Origin: an uncultured Rivibacter sp.
GTDB taxonomy: Bacteria; Pseudomonadota; Gammaproteobacteria; Burkholderiales; Burkholderiaceae
Direction of reading: 5' to 3'
Assembly (NCBI GenBank): GCA_946480925.1
Contig: CAMLLU010000007.1
Coordinates: 68,333 to 132,332 of the forward strand
Length of the DNA stretch: 64,000 bases
Position numbers and translations under genes: made by a program. The notes below the pieces were generated by a model that was given only the letters and a program-made list of their open reading frames with translations, made no database searches and was not told the DNA's origin. The first letter of the stretch is position 1, and every line of letters begins with the position of its first letter. Positions 45,457-55,962 of this stretch are shown piece by piece.

Positions 45457-47151
45457 ATGAACCACACCACCGTTGATCCTTCGTCTCCCGGCAGCGCCCG
45501 CAAGCGTTGGCTTTCGCGCAAGCCCGTGCGCCATGCGCTGGTGCTGCTGGCCTTGGCCGCGTTGGGCGCAGGCGGCTGGTGGGGCTGGCAGAAGGCCTAC
45601 GGCGGCAAGAGCGCGCGCGACCAGTACGTGCTGGCCACCGTGCAGCGCGGCGACATCGAAGACCTGGTCAGCGCCACAGGCACCGTGCAGCCGCGCGACT
45701 ACGTGGACGTGGGCGCGCAGGTGTCGGGCCAGTTGAAGAAGATCCACGTGGAGGTGGGCAGCGTGGTCAACACCGGCGACCTGCTGGCCGAGATCGACGC
45801 CACCGTGCTGTCGGCCAACGTGGATGCGCGCCGCGCCTCGCTGCGCAACCTGCAGGCCACGATGAAGGACAAGGAAGCGCAGCTCGCGCTCGCGCAGCTG
45901 CAGCACCAGCGCCAGAAGAACCTGATGGCCGAGGACGCCACCACCACCGAGGCGCTGCAGCAGGCCGAAGCCACGCTGCGCTCGGCGCGTGCGCAGATCG
46001 ACGCGCTGAAGGCGCAGATCGACCAAGCCGACTCGTCGCTGCGCGCCGACGAGGCCAACCTCAACTACACCAAGATCTACGCGCCGATGAGCGGCACGGT
46101 GGTTTCCATCACCGCGCGCCAGGGGCAGACGCTCAACACCAACCAGGCCGCGCCCACCATCCTGCGCATCGCCGACCTTTCGACGATGACGGTGCAGACG
46201 CAGGTCTCCGAAGCAGACGTAGGGAAGCTGCGGCAGGACATGGACGTGTACTTCACCACGCTGGGCAGCCAGGGCCGGCGCTGGAACGGCAGGCTGCGCA
46301 AGGTGGAGCCCACGCCCACGGTCACCAACAACGTGGTGCTCTACAACGCGCTGTTCGACGTGCCCAATGACAACCGCACGCTGATGACGCAGATGACCGC
46401 GCAGGTGTTCTTCGTGGCGGCCCGCGCGCAGGACACGCTGCTGATTCCCGCGTCGGCGCTGTCGAACACCGGTGGCCGTGGCGACCGCCCGCGGCGCGAA
46501 CGCGGCGGCAACGGTGAACCGCGCAACGACGCCGCTTCGCCCGCGGCACCGGCTTCTGCCGTGGTGCCGGTGGTGGCTGCCGCCAGCGCCGCGGCGCCTG
46601 CACGCGCGGCCTCGCGCGAGCGCCGCGAAGGGCGTCCGCCGGCTGATGGGCAAGGCAGCGAGCGCCCGCGTGCACCGGCTGACGCCGCCAGCGGCCCGCG
46701 CCGCTTTGCGGGTGCCGATGGCGAGTTCTCCGAAGAGCGCCGCCGCGCATGGATGCAGCGCCGTGCCGAAGCCGGCGGCGCCGAAGCACCGCCGCGCCGC
46801 GCCAGTGACGCCAGCGGCGCGCGGCCGCCGCAACGTGCCGCCTCCGATGCAGCCGCCTCCAGCGGCCTGCCCACCGCCGGGCGCACGGCCTTCCGCCCAC
46901 GCCGAGCCACCGCGAAGGTGATCGATGCCGACGGCCAGGTCGAAGAGCGCCAGATCGAGATCGGCGTGAGCAACCGCGTGCAGGTGCAGGTGCTTTCGGG
47001 CCTGGAAGAAGGCGACCAGGTGGTGGCTGGCGTGCGCGTGCCGGCTGCGGCGCAGAACCAGCAGCAGCGGCGCCAGCAGCAAGGCGGCGGCCTGCAGCAA
47101 GGCGCAGGTGGCGGCATGCCACCCCCGCCCGGCGGATTCGGGGGCCGCTGA
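45457..47151 (+). CDS. macA: MacA-like membrane fusion protein of an ABC-type tripartite efflux pump
   Basis: A 564-residue periplasmic adaptor anchored by one helix ([16 protein letters not shown], about residues 26-42). The lipoyl halves ([20 protein letters not shown] and [16 protein letters not shown]) flank a helical hairpin; a beta-barrel and membrane-proximal part follow. Between about residues 345 and 495 there is a large Ala/Arg/Pro/Asp low-complexity insertion ([17 protein letters not shown]-like, [12 protein letters not shown] repeats), making the protein about 150-170 residues longer than usual MacA. The tail is Gln/Gly-rich. ATG 45457 ([10 protein letters not shown]) fits the family. 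It overlaps macB by TGATG. Confidence 0.9.
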   Translation: MNHTTVDPSSPGSARKRWLSRKPVRHALVLLALAALGAGGWWGWQKAYGGKSARDQYVLATVQRGDIEDLVSATGTVQPRDYVDVGAQVSGQLKKIHVEVGSVVNTGDLLAEIDATVLSANVDARRASLRNLQATMKDKEAQLALAQLQHQRQKNLMAEDATTTEALQQAEATLRSARAQIDALKAQIDQADSSLRADEANLNYTKIYAPMSGTVVSITARQGQTLNTNQAAPTILRIADLSTMTVQTQVSEADVGKLRQDMDVYFTTLGSQGRRWNGRLRKVEPTPTVTNNVVLYNALFDVPNDNRTLMTQMTAQVFFVAARAQDTLLIPASALSNTGGRGDRPRRERGGNGEPRNDAASPAAPASAVVPVVAAASAAAPARAASRERREGRPPADGQGSERPRAPADAASGPRRFAGADGEFSEERRRAWMQRRAEAGGAEAPPRRASDASGARPPQRAASDAAASSGLPTAGRTAFRPRRATAKVIDADGQVEERQIEIGVSNRVQVQVLSGLEEGDQVVAGVRVPAAAQNQQQRRQQQGGGLQQGAGGGMPPPPGGFGGR

Positions 47152-49157
47152 TGCAGCGCGACCCGGCGCCCGCGCTGGTGGCGAGCGGGGCAACGGCCGA
47201 TGCCGGAGTCCCGCTCATCGAGCTGCGTGGCATCACCAAGACCTACCGCACCGGCGAGCTCGCGGTCGAGGTGCTGCACGGCATCGACCTCGCGATCCAC
47301 CCCGGCGAGTTCGTCGCGATCATGGGCGCCTCGGGCTCGGGCAAGTCCACGCTGATGAACATCCTCGGCTGCCTGGACCGCCCCACCACCGGCAGCTACC
47401 GCTTCATGGGCCGCGACGTCTCGCATCTCTCGCGTGACGAGCTGGCGCAGCTGCGGCGCGAGGACTTCGGCTTCATCTTCCAGAGCTACCACCTCATTCC
47501 CACGGCCAACGCCACCGAGAACGTCGAGGTGCCGGCCATGTATTCGGGCCTGGCCACCGAAGCACGGCGCGCTCGTGCGCAGGAGCTGCTCACCGAGCTG
47601 GGCCTGGGCGAGCGGCTCGAGCACCGGCCGAACCAGCTCTCGGGCGGGCAGCAGCAGCGCGTGTCCATCGCCCGTGCGCTGATGAACGGCGGGCGCATCA
47701 TCCTGGCCGACGAGCCCACCGGCGCGCTGGACAGCAAGAGCGGGGCCGACGTGATGCGCATGCTCTCGGAGCTGTCGGCGCGCGGGCACACGGTGATCCT
47801 CATCACGCATGCCCGCGAAGTGGCCCAACACGCGCACCGCCAGATCGAGATCAAGGACGGCCACATCGTTTCGGACACCGGCCGCGAGGCGCCGGTCGAG
47901 TCGCCGCTGCATCCACGCGAGAAGGCCGACTTCAAGCCGGCCTTCTCCAGCGACGGCGGCTCGCACGTGGCCGACGTGCTGGAAGCCGCACGCACCGCGC
48001 TGCGGGCCCTGCGCGCCAACATCTTCCGCTCGGTGCTCACGCTGCTGGGCATCGTGATCGGCGTGGGCTCGGTGATCGCCATGCTGGCCATCGGCGACGG
48101 TGCCAAGCAGGCGGTGATCGACCGTATCAGCGCCATGGGCACCAACCTCATGCTGGTGCGCCCCGGCGCGCCCAACCAGCGTGGCTTCAACAGCACCGCC
48201 ACGCTGGTGGTGGGCGACGTCGACGCCATCGACACGCTGCCCAACGTGCTGGGCGCCATACCCGAGCAGAACAGCAGCGTCACGCTGCGCTATGGCGGCT
48301 CGGACTACAGCAGCAGCATCAACGGCACCTCGGCGAAGTTCCCGCAGGTGCGGCAGTGGCCGGTGGCGCAGGGCACCTTCTTCACCGAGGAAGACTCGGC
48401 CACCTACGCCACCGTCGCCGTGCTCGGCCAGACGGTGGCCAATGCACTGTTCCCCAATGGCGAGAGCCCGCTGGGCAGGCACATCCTCGTCAACAACATC
48501 ATCTTCCAGGTGATCGGCGTGATGGCCGAACGCGGCGCCTCGCCGATGGGCAGCGACCAGGACGACGTGGTGTTCGTGCCCTATGCCACCAGCAGCCTGC
48601 GCCTTTCGGGCCAGCGCTTCCTGCGCAACGTGACGGTGGCGGTGCAGGACGTGGCCCGCATCGACGACACGCAGTCCGCGGTGGAGGCGCTGCTGCTCGA
48701 ACGGCACGGCGTGGTGGACTTCCAGATCCGCAATATGGCCTCGCTGATCGAAAGCACCGAGGCGACGCAGAACACCATGACCATCCTGCTCGGCTCCATC
48801 GCGGCGATCTCGCTGCTGGTGGGCGGCATCGGGGTGATGAACATCATGCTGGTCTCGGTGACCGAGCGCACCCGCGAGATCGGCATCCGCATGGCCACCG
48901 GCGCGCGCGAGCGGAACATCATGCAGCAGTTCCTCATCGAGGCGGTGGTGGTGTCGGCGCTGGGCGGTGCCATCGGCGTGGTGGGCGGGCTCGCCGCAGC
49001 CGCGGTGATCGGCGCGTTCGGCACGCCCATCCAGTATTCGCTCGCGCCGGTGGTGCTGGCCTTCGGCTGCGCCTTCGCCACCGGCCTCGTGTTCGGCTTC
49101 CTGCCGGCGCGCAAGGCCGCGCAGCTCGACCCCGTGGTGGCCCTGAGTTCCGAATGA
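47151..49157 (+). CDS. macB: MacB-like ABC transporter ATPase/permease
   Basis: A 668-residue fusion of an ABC ATPase and a permease. Walker [10 protein letters not shown] (about residue 63), signature LSGGQQQR (about 164), Walker [14 protein letters not shown] (about 182) and the H-loop LITHARE are intact. The permease half has four transmembrane helices, one after the ATPase (about 290-310) and three at the C-terminus, flanking a large periplasmic domain. With MacA and an outer-membrane factor it exports macrolides, peptides or siderophores by a mechanotransmission mechanism. Substrate unknown; the nearby iron genes make siderophore or peptide export a possibility. Confidence 0.95.
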   Translation: MQRDPAPALVASGATADAGVPLIELRGITKTYRTGELAVEVLHGIDLAIHPGEFVAIMGASGSGKSTLMNILGCLDRPTTGSYRFMGRDVSHLSRDELAQLRREDFGFIFQSYHLIPTANATENVEVPAMYSGLATEARRARAQELLTELGLGERLEHRPNQLSGGQQQRVSIARALMNGGRIILADEPTGALDSKSGADVMRMLSELSARGHTVILITHAREVAQHAHRQIEIKDGHIVSDTGREAPVESPLHPREKADFKPAFSSDGGSHVADVLEAARTALRALRANIFRSVLTLLGIVIGVGSVIAMLAIGDGAKQAVIDRISAMGTNLMLVRPGAPNQRGFNSTATLVVGDVDAIDTLPNVLGAIPEQNSSVTLRYGGSDYSSSINGTSAKFPQVRQWPVAQGTFFTEEDSATYATVAVLGQTVANALFPNGESPLGRHILVNNIIFQVIGVMAERGASPMGSDQDDVVFVPYATSSLRLSGQRFLRNVTVAVQDVARIDDTQSAVEALLLERHGVVDFQIRNMASLIESTEATQNTMTILLGSIAAISLLVGGIGVMNIMLVSVTERTREIGIRMATGARERNIMQQFLIEAVVVSALGGAIGVVGGLAAAAVIGAFGTPIQYSLAPVVLAFGCAFATGLVFGFLPARKAAQLDPVVALSSE

Positions 49158-50608
49158 AGATGTCTCGCATTCCCTTTCGCTCGTCGCTCGTGCAGGCTGC
49201 GGTGCTGGCTGCGGTGTTCACATTGGCCGGCTGCGCCCACCGCGTGGAGACCGGCCCGCGGCCCGAGCTGGCCATGCCCAGCGTGTGGGCCGAGCCCGCC
49301 GGCGCGGCCGATGCGCTGCAGCTGCAGTGGTGGCAGGGCTTCGGCTCGGCCGAGCTTGCGCAGTTGATCGACGAAGCCCAGGCCGCGAGCCCTGATCTGC
49401 GCACCGCGGCCGAACGCGTGCGCCAGGCCGAGATCGCGGTGAACACGGCGGGCGCTTCGCTGTTCCCGTCGGTGGGCCTGACGGGCAGCACCGGCAAGCG
49501 GCGCAACGACGCGAGCGGCGTGCAGACCACGAGCAGCGAATCGACCAGCCTCTCGCTCGGCGTGAGCTACGAGGTCGATCTGTGGGGCCGGCTCTCGGCC
49601 GGCAGGCAAGGCGCCGAAGCATCGCTGCGTGCCAGCCGCTACGACCTCGAGACCGCGCGCCTGTCGCTCACCACCGGCGTGGCCAACGCCTACTTCCAGG
49701 TGCTGGCCACGCGCGTGCGGCTCGCCGTGGCACGCGACAACCTGGCCACCGGCGAACGCGTGCTGCGCGTGGTCGAAGCCCGGCGGCGCAACGGCGTGGC
49801 TTCAGAGCTCGACGTGAGCCGCCAGCGCTCGACCGTGCTGTCGCTGCAGGCTGCATTGCTGCCGCTGGAAGTGCAGGAGCGCCAGACGCTTTCCGCACTG
49901 GCCTTGCTGCTGGGCCGGCCGCCGCAAGGCCCGGGTGGCGAGAGCATGGCCGTGGCGGCGAATGCGCTCGATGCGCTGACGGTGCCGCAGGTGTCTCCAG
50001 GCCTGCCCGCGCAGCTGCTCACGCGCCGGCCCGACCTCGCCAGTGCCGAAGCGCAGCTCGCAGCGGCCGATGCCGACGTGGCTGCCGCGCGCGCGGCGCT
50101 GCTGCCCGGCATCACGCTTTCAGGCTCGGGCGGGCTGGCCACGGCAGCACTGCTGTCGCTGTCGAACCCGACCAGCAGCGTGGGGCTCACGGCTTCGGTG
50201 GTGCAGACGCTGTTCGACGGCGGTCGCCTGCGCGGGCAAGTGCGCTTGAGCGAGTCGCAGCGCCGCGTGCTGATCGCGACCTACCGACAGGCGGTCTACA
50301 CCGCGCTGAAGGAAGTGAACGATGCGCTGGGCAATGCCGAGCGCAACCGCAGGCAGGAAGAGGTGCAGCTCGCCGTGCGCGACGAGAACCAGCGCACTTT
50401 GCGCCTGGCCGAAACGCGCTACCGCGAAGGGGCCGACGACCTGCTCAGCGTGCTCGACGCGCAGCGCAGCCTGTTCTCGGCGCAGGACTCGCTGGCGCAG
50501 TTGCGCCTGGCGCGGCTGACCTCCGCGCTCGACCTCTTCAAGGCACTGGGCGGCGGCTGGCAGCTGCCTGAAGCAGCGGCCAGCACGCAGGCCAACGCGG
50601 CCCGCTGA
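49154..50608 (+). CDS. Outer-membrane efflux factor, NodT/RND-type lipoprotein family
   Basis: A 484-residue TolC-like outer-membrane lipoprotein (signal [10 protein letters not shown], Cys about residue 25). It contains the NodT-family motifs [19 protein letters not shown] and [18 protein letters not shown], and two outer-membrane efflux repeats with long alpha-barrel hairpins, the second ending with [23 protein letters not shown]. It should form the exit duct for the MacA-MacB pump. ATG 49154 overlaps the macB stop as ATGA, so all three genes are translationally coupled. Confidence 0.93.
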   Translation: MKMSRIPFRSSLVQAAVLAAVFTLAGCAHRVETGPRPELAMPSVWAEPAGAADALQLQWWQGFGSAELAQLIDEAQAASPDLRTAAERVRQAEIAVNTAGASLFPSVGLTGSTGKRRNDASGVQTTSSESTSLSLGVSYEVDLWGRLSAGRQGAEASLRASRYDLETARLSLTTGVANAYFQVLATRVRLAVARDNLATGERVLRVVEARRRNGVASELDVSRQRSTVLSLQAALLPLEVQERQTLSALALLLGRPPQGPGGESMAVAANALDALTVPQVSPGLPAQLLTRRPDLASAEAQLAAADADVAAARAALLPGITLSGSGGLATAALLSLSNPTSSVGLTASVVQTLFDGGRLRGQVRLSESQRRVLIATYRQAVYTALKEVNDALGNAERNRRQEEVQLAVRDENQRTLRLAETRYREGADDLLSVLDAQRSLFSAQDSLAQLRLARLTSALDLFKALGGGWQLPEAAASTQANAAR

Positions 50609-50634
50609 GGCCGCCAAGACCTACTGAGGCCCGC

Positions 50635-50727
50635 TCCGAACAGTCGTAGCGCGGCCGCGGCATGCGGCCCTGGCACCCCTGCTGTGGCGGCGTGCTGCGG
50701 CCGAGACCCCTTTCCGAACGTTCGTAG
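50635..50727. repeat. Pair of 15-bp direct repeats upstream of the giant protein gene
   Basis: TCCGAACAGTCGTAG (50635-50649) and TCCGAACGTTCGTAG (50713-50727) agree at 13 of 15 positions with 78 bp between starts. The second contains the palindrome CGAACGTTCG. A further GCTGTGGCGGC motif follows each near 50681 and 50733. They lie 125-215 bp upstream of ATG 50851 and may be binding sites or remnants of a duplicated segment. I see no terminator after the efflux operon and no clear -10/-35 in this gap. Confidence 0.5.
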
Positions 50728-50850
50728 TTGCCGCTGTGGCGGCTTGGGCGCACCTTTGCGGGCTTTGTGGCGGTTGTGTGACGCGCAAGTTCGGCTTGCG
50801 TGGTTCTTTCGGCGCATGACCGCGTGCCTCACCCACTTCGGAGTCGCCTC

Positions 50851-53800
50851 ATGTCCGTCGGTCTGGTCTCGAGCCCGCAAGCCCCCGTGTTTGTGCCCAC
50901 CCGCCACCCCAGCCCCTCGGCCAGCCCCACTGGCGGGCCGGGCAGCGGGCCCGACGTGCAGGCACAGATCGACGCAGCGCTGCGCGCGCAGATCGAGGCC
51001 GCCAAGGAAGCGCAGCGCAAGCTCGAAGAAGCCATCCGCGCGCAGCGCACCAACCAGGACAAGTCGAAGAACCAGCAGCTCGAAGCCGACGTGGCCGCGA
51101 AGACCCAGGCCGCGGCCGACCAATGGGCGGCACTGAAGGCCGACGTCAAGCAGCGGCTCGAAGCCGCAGCCCCCCAGGGGCGCGACAAGCTGCTGGGCGA
51201 GCTGAAGGCGGCGGACAAGGACGGCGAATACCAGAAGCTGGTGGACGCCGCGGCCAAGGAGCCGCCGGACATCAAGATCGCTGCCACCAGGAATGCCGAT
51301 GCGGATGCCGGCGCACGGCGCGTGGCCGGCGCTTACGCGTCGGGCGGCGATGCCGCGGCCGCCGCGCAATTGCGCAAGGAGCTCGAAACCGCCAAGACGC
51401 CCGAGCAGCGGCGCGCGCTGATGAAGGCGGCCATGCCGGTGGCCGACCAGATCTCGCAGGACCTCGGCCTGAACTCGCGACGCATGCCCGGCGACTGGAC
51501 CAAGGACGGCCATGAAAACGGCGGCGCCTACAGCACCGACACGCACAACGCCAACCCCATCGACACCGCCACGGAATACGACGACACGCTGAAGAACCTG
51601 TCGGCCAGCGTGGAGTTGACGGGGGACCAGGAGGTGGCGGTGCACGTGGCGCAGAAGCTGCTGCAGGTCATGCCCGGCGGCAACCAGGGCAACTCGAACG
51701 GCAACCTGCTCGGCCTGCTGGGCGACACGCTGCCCGAGTCCGCCACGCCGGGCAGGACGCCGCTGCTCACCTCGGCCGTGGCCACCGTGCTCGTGCAGCC
51801 GGGGCAGGCCGGCCCGGCGGGCAGCGAACTGGCGCTCGACCTCGGCGAGCGCACGCGCGCCGCGAAGATGCTCGATCCCACCCTCATGCCCACCGTGGTG
51901 GTGGAAGACGACGGCACCGTGTGGAACGACGTGTCGCAGAACCCGGATCTCTTCCTCACCGAGCAGCAGCGCAGCGAGATCGAGACGCGCACCAAGGGCT
52001 GGGACCCTGCCGAGGTGAACAAGGCAAAGACCGCGCAGGCCGTGCGCAACCTGCGAGGCCAGTACCAGGGCGTGGACCTTGACGAGGTGAACGAGGGCGA
52101 TCGCTTCACTTTCGTGGACCCGGACAAGCCGGCGCAGGCGCCGCTGCATGCCGACGTGACGGGGGCGCTCGACCAGTCGAAGCAGGCCCATGCCGGCGAC
52201 AGCCGCTATGCACAGGATCTCGACGGCTTCGTGCTGCGGCCGGAGTTCCGCCGCCTGAGCCCGGAGCAGCAGGTGGCTGCGGTGAAGGCCTACGACCGCA
52301 CCGTCACGCAAGCGGGCAACGGCGGCAAGCCGTTGTCGGGTGAGCAGGAGAAGAAGCTGCAGGACCTCATCACGTCGCCCGGCTACCACCAGGTGAACGA
52401 CCGCGTGAAGGACCGCATCCTTGGCATGTTCGCCGAGTACGCAGGCACTGCGCCCGACAGGATCGACCGGCTGCAGCGGCTGGTCAATGACGCGGGCTTC
52501 ACGGCGCTCGACGACGAGCGCAAGGAGTTCCAGGTGCTCGAGGGCTACCAGCACGACCCCGTGTTCGCCGCCACCGTGGACAAGCTGGTGGACCGCAAGG
52601 ACCTTTCCGCGCAGGACCAGAAGATGGCGCTGGACCTCCTGCGCCAGGTGCAGCACGACCGGCAGCTCTACCGCAAGGGCGACGAAGACGAGCGCCGCCA
52701 GATCATGGACAGCGTCCATGACGCCGTGACCTCGCAGCGCTTCCGCGGCTTCAACCAGGCACAGCGCGAGGCCGCCATCAACTACCTCGTGAAGTACGGC
52801 GACGAGGAATACGCGCTTGAGAAAGGCGGCGTCGACCAAGCGCTCGACAAGGCCGCGAAGCTGAAGGAACCGGCACCGGCCACCACCGGCCCGACCCCGA
52901 CACCCACGGCGACGCCCACCCCAACCACCTCGCCGACTGCATCGGCCTCACCCACCACTGGCCCGACATCACCCACGACAACCGACCCGAAAGACCCGAA
53001 GCCGCCGGTCACCACCCCCGGGCCCGACCAGGCCCGGGGCGACCTCGAGACCGCCTTGCAAGGAGCCGGCAACACCGCCGGCTCCGACGCCACCATCAAC
53101 GACCCGCTGCGCCGCGTGGCCAAGGACGACCCGGCTACCTATGCCTACCTCAAGCTCACGCAGGACCACAAGGACGACAGGGCCTACCTCGATGCGCTGA
53201 AGCAGGCGCTGCCCGGGTTCCGCCGCGACCACACGCAGCGCAAGGTGAAGGAGCTGGTGGACCAAGGCAAGCACGGCGAGGCGATGAAGCTGCTGAAGAC
53301 CAACATGGACGCCGCCGCCGACCCCGCCGAGCGCACGCAGCTGTGGGAAGCGGCCGGCAAGCCGGTGTTCACGAAGACCTGCTTCGAGCAGCGCGTCAAC
53401 GGCATCGTCAACGACGAGGACAACATCACCAAGCGGCAGGAGCTGCTCGGCAACCTCTTCAAGGAGGTGGGCGAGAACGCACCGCCCGAGGCGGCCAACG
53501 AGCTGCTCGACGTGTTGAAGGGCCACCTCGAGAAGGGCCGCGAGAACCCGGTGACGGCAGTGCTGCTGTCAGACCTCAGCATCAAGGGCCAGGCGTATTC
53601 AGGCCTGAGCGTGCTGGTCGATGGCGGTGCGGCGCTGGGCCGCGACCGCTCGGACGAATTCGCCGGGCTGCTGTTCAAGGAGATGGAGAAGTCCGCCGGC
53701 GACCGCAGCATCGACCCCAGCCTCAACCTCACGCTGACCACCGGCAACGGCGGGCTGTTCGAAGGCATCAAGGACGCGGTGGGCAACCACGGCGCGACGC

Positions 53801-55752
53801 GCCTGTCGGCCGCGTTGCACGACCAGTTCAAGTCGCACAACGGCGGCAAGCCGGCCGAATGGGCCGAGCGTGCGCAGGACCACACGCGCACCTCGGTCCG
53901 CCAGGGGCTGGAAGAGCTCAAGCGGCAGAGCGGCGACGTGGTGAAGCAGTGGCAGGACGCGAACAGGACCGCGCTGCGCTTCGTGCAGGACTTCGGCTCG
54001 GTGGACCCGGAGAAGGTGCAGCAGGACGTGCAGACCAAGCTGAACTTCGGCGGGTTCGACGGCAACGACAGCCCGCTCAACCAGGCCGCCATCGTGGGTG
54101 CGCAGCAGGACCACGTCGAGAAGCTCGTCCGCGACTACCACCTGCCCGACGACGTGGCGCAGCAGCTGCGCACGCGCACCGACACCTGGATGAAGGACAT
54201 GCGCGCCGAAGTCGACAAGGGCGACAGGATGTCCGACGAGAAGCTGCGCTCGCTGATCGACACCTACCGCCAGGACGTGAAGAATATCCTGGGCGACCGC
54301 GTGCCCGAAGGCGGCGACGTGATGGTGCAGCCCACCGACACGATGATCGCCAAGGTGCGCACCACGCTGCAGGCCGTGGGCACCGTGACCTCGACGCTGC
54401 GGCTCACGAAGAACTTCTACACCGTGACCGGCGAGACGGTGCTCAACACCTATGCGATGGTGGCCTTCAAGCGCGGCCTCTCGGACCCGCGGGCCTGGAA
54501 CCCGGGCAGCAAGATCATCGGCAACGCGGCGCGGCTGCTCAATGCCGACAAGTCGCTGGTGAACGACACGGTGAAGTACCTGCAGACCTTCCAGCAGAAG
54601 GCGCAGGCGCTGGCCGACCCGAAGACGGGGCTGCTCTCCGAGGCCGACATCAAGCAGCTGCAGCAGGAGTTCAAGAAAGGCATGCCCGACTACGGCAGCG
54701 GCGTGGACACCTCCGACGTGAACCACCCCAAGCACATGGCGGCGCGCTTCTTCCGCTTGCTGGGAGCGGCCTGCTTCATCGGCTCGAGCATCAACAACGG
54801 CGTCAACGCGTCCAACGAGAAGGGCACCACGAGCAGCGATCTCTTCGCGCTGTTCTTCGGCGCGGGTGCCGCGACCGACCTGTACCGCGGCATCAAGGGC
54901 GTGTCGTTCAGCGACCAGGGCAAGCTGGTCGACTTCATCAAGGACCAGCCGAAGTTCGGCGCCTACCTCGAACGCACGGCCGGGCAGGGTGCGGTGGGCA
55001 ACCTGGTGAAGACCTTCAAGGACGGCGGCGTGGGCAGCCTGCTCGCGGTGGCCGACATGATGTGGGCCCATGAAGACTTCGCCGGCGAGCCCATCTGGGC
55101 CAGCGACAGGTCGGCCAAGGGCGACTGGCGCGCCGGCCTGCTGACCACCGGCGTGGTGGCCGGCGACCTGATCGACCTGGGCGCGATGGCGCTGCGCACG
55201 CAGGTCGGCCGCATGGCGCTCACCGGCGCGCTGTCGCTCTTCGGTGCCGAGGCGCTGGCGGTGGGCGCGCAGGCGTGGATCCCGGTGGTGGGCTGGGTCG
55301 GGGCGGGCGTCACGGCCGTGTTCCTGGGCGCGCGCTTCGCCTACGGCGTGGCCGATGCGAAGAACCAGTTCGAATACGGCGACCAGGACAACCAGCGCTA
55401 CGTCGACATGGCCCGCGCGCTGGGCTTCTCGGACCCGCAGCTCAAGCAACTGCTCAACAACAACGGCGGCGACTCGACCTGGAAGATCGACTCGTTCTTC
55501 ACCGAAGGCGGCGTGAGCCCCATGCACGTGATGAACGCGCTGTTCGACCACAACGACGTGCCGCAGCAGCAGCGCCTGCAATACCTCATGTCATTGGGCG
55601 AGCACGACATCGAGAAGCTGGTCAAGCAGACGCACGGCATCCTCGACCACGACATGGGCGACGACGGGAAGATCGACGCGGGCGACTGCGAAAAGATGGA
55701 GGCCTGGATGCGCGACAACGCGCTGTGGAAGCCGGCCTATCTGGGCGCTTGA
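50851..55752 (+). CDS. Large protein of unknown function, 1633 residues, possible secreted effector or toxin-like protein
   Basis: I do not recognise this protein. From N to C: Ser/Pro/Gly-rich start (about 1-35); coiled-coil, Ala/Gln/Lys-rich region (about 35-115); a long helical, Asp/Lys-rich body with repeated short LSPEQQ/LSAQDQK-like units (about 115-670); a Pro/Thr linker (about 675-735; TPTPTATPTPTTSPT); a second helical body (about 740-1290); hydrophobic stretches near 1300-1345 and 1440-1500 (AWIPVVGWVGAGVTAVFLGA) that could insert in a membrane; and an EF-hand-like DMGDDGKIDAGD near residue 1602. There is no Sec signal. ATG 50851 has GGAG 7 nt before it. Architecture resembles large type III or type VI effectors and translocators, but no secretion genes are nearby. 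Confidence 0.85.
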   Translation: MSVGLVSSPQAPVFVPTRHPSPSASPTGGPGSGPDVQAQIDAALRAQIEAAKEAQRKLEEAIRAQRTNQDKSKNQQLEADVAAKTQAAADQWAALKADVKQRLEAAAPQGRDKLLGELKAADKDGEYQKLVDAAAKEPPDIKIAATRNADADAGARRVAGAYASGGDAAAAAQLRKELETAKTPEQRRALMKAAMPVADQISQDLGLNSRRMPGDWTKDGHENGGAYSTDTHNANPIDTATEYDDTLKNLSASVELTGDQEVAVHVAQKLLQVMPGGNQGNSNGNLLGLLGDTLPESATPGRTPLLTSAVATVLVQPGQAGPAGSELALDLGERTRAAKMLDPTLMPTVVVEDDGTVWNDVSQNPDLFLTEQQRSEIETRTKGWDPAEVNKAKTAQAVRNLRGQYQGVDLDEVNEGDRFTFVDPDKPAQAPLHADVTGALDQSKQAHAGDSRYAQDLDGFVLRPEFRRLSPEQQVAAVKAYDRTVTQAGNGGKPLSGEQEKKLQDLITSPGYHQVNDRVKDRILGMFAEYAGTAPDRIDRLQRLVNDAGFTALDDERKEFQVLEGYQHDPVFAATVDKLVDRKDLSAQDQKMALDLLRQVQHDRQLYRKGDEDERRQIMDSVHDAVTSQRFRGFNQAQREAAINYLVKYGDEEYALEKGGVDQALDKAAKLKEPAPATTGPTPTPTATPTPTTSPTASASPTTGPTSPTTTDPKDPKPPVTTPGPDQARGDLETALQGAGNTAGSDATINDPLRRVAKDDPATYAYLKLTQDHKDDRAYLDALKQALPGFRRDHTQRKVKELVDQGKHGEAMKLLKTNMDAAADPAERTQLWEAAGKPVFTKTCFEQRVNGIVNDEDNITKRQELLGNLFKEVGENAPPEAANELLDVLKGHLEKGRENPVTAVLLSDLSIKGQAYSGLSVLVDGGAALGRDRSDEFAGLLFKEMEKSAGDRSIDPSLNLTLTTGNGGLFEGIKDAVGNHGATRLSAALHDQFKSHNGGKPAEWAERAQDHTRTSVRQGLEELKRQSGDVVKQWQDANRTALRFVQDFGSVDPEKVQQDVQTKLNFGGFDGNDSPLNQAAIVGAQQDHVEKLVRDYHLPDDVAQQLRTRTDTWMKDMRAEVDKGDRMSDEKLRSLIDTYRQDVKNILGDRVPEGGDVMVQPTDTMIAKVRTTLQAVGTVTSTLRLTKNFYTVTGETVLNTYAMVAFKRGLSDPRAWNPGSKIIGNAARLLNADKSLVNDTVKYLQTFQQKAQALADPKTGLLSEADIKQLQQEFKKGMPDYGSGVDTSDVNHPKHMAARFFRLLGAACFIGSSINNGVNASNEKGTTSSDLFALFFGAGAATDLYRGIKGVSFSDQGKLVDFIKDQPKFGAYLERTAGQGAVGNLVKTFKDGGVGSLLAVADMMWAHEDFAGEPIWASDRSAKGDWRAGLLTTGVVAGDLIDLGAMALRTQVGRMALTGALSLFGAEALAVGAQAWIPVVGWVGAGVTAVFLGARFAYGVADAKNQFEYGDQDNQRYVDMARALGFSDPQLKQLLNNNGGDSTWKIDSFFTEGGVSPMHVMNALFDHNDVPQQQRLQYLMSLGEHDIEKLVKQTHGILDHDMGDDGKIDAGDCEKMEAWMRDNALWKPAYLGA

Positions 55753-55796
55753 ACGGCCCCTGCACGGGCGGACGCTGCAGCGCGCGTTCACAATTC

Positions 55797-55826
55797 TTGA
55801 CACAAGTTAATGCGAATTATTATCAT
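55797..55826 (+). promoter_or_regulatory. Strong sigma-70 promoter of the siderophore-receptor operon
   Basis: TTGACA at 55797-55802, an 18 bp spacer and TATCAT at 55821-55826 form one of the best promoters in the window. It lies about 135 bp before the receptor start; the -10 is inside the Fur-like box at 55812-55830. Confidence 0.75.
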
Positions 55827-55830
55827 TGCC
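55812..55830. promoter_or_regulatory. Fur-like iron box over the receptor promoter
   Basis: The 19-mer at 55812-55830 (core AATTATTATCATT) matches 13 of 19 positions of the Fur consensus. It covers the -10 element, the usual geometry for Fur repression under iron sufficiency. Confidence 0.75.
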
Positions 55831-55962
55831 GGCTGTCGCATGTGGTGGCTCCCGGCCGCTGCATAGCCACCAGCCAGCCATCTGCCTCCAGTGCGTGTCG
55901 TTTCTCCGACCGGCCTGCAGAACGCCAGCCGAGACAGGAAACGCACACACCTGGAGTGAGAG

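Noticed and set aside
50790..50811. TTCG...TTCG pair resembling a PIP/hrpII box (type III regulon) before the giant orphan
   Set aside because: The spacer is 14 bp rather than the required 16, and TTCG is common in this sequence.
53599..55581. Antisense frame of 660 codons opposite the giant orphan
   Set aside because: His/Val/Arg-rich shadow composition. The plus-strand frame has a ribosome binding site, domain-like segments and normal codon use.
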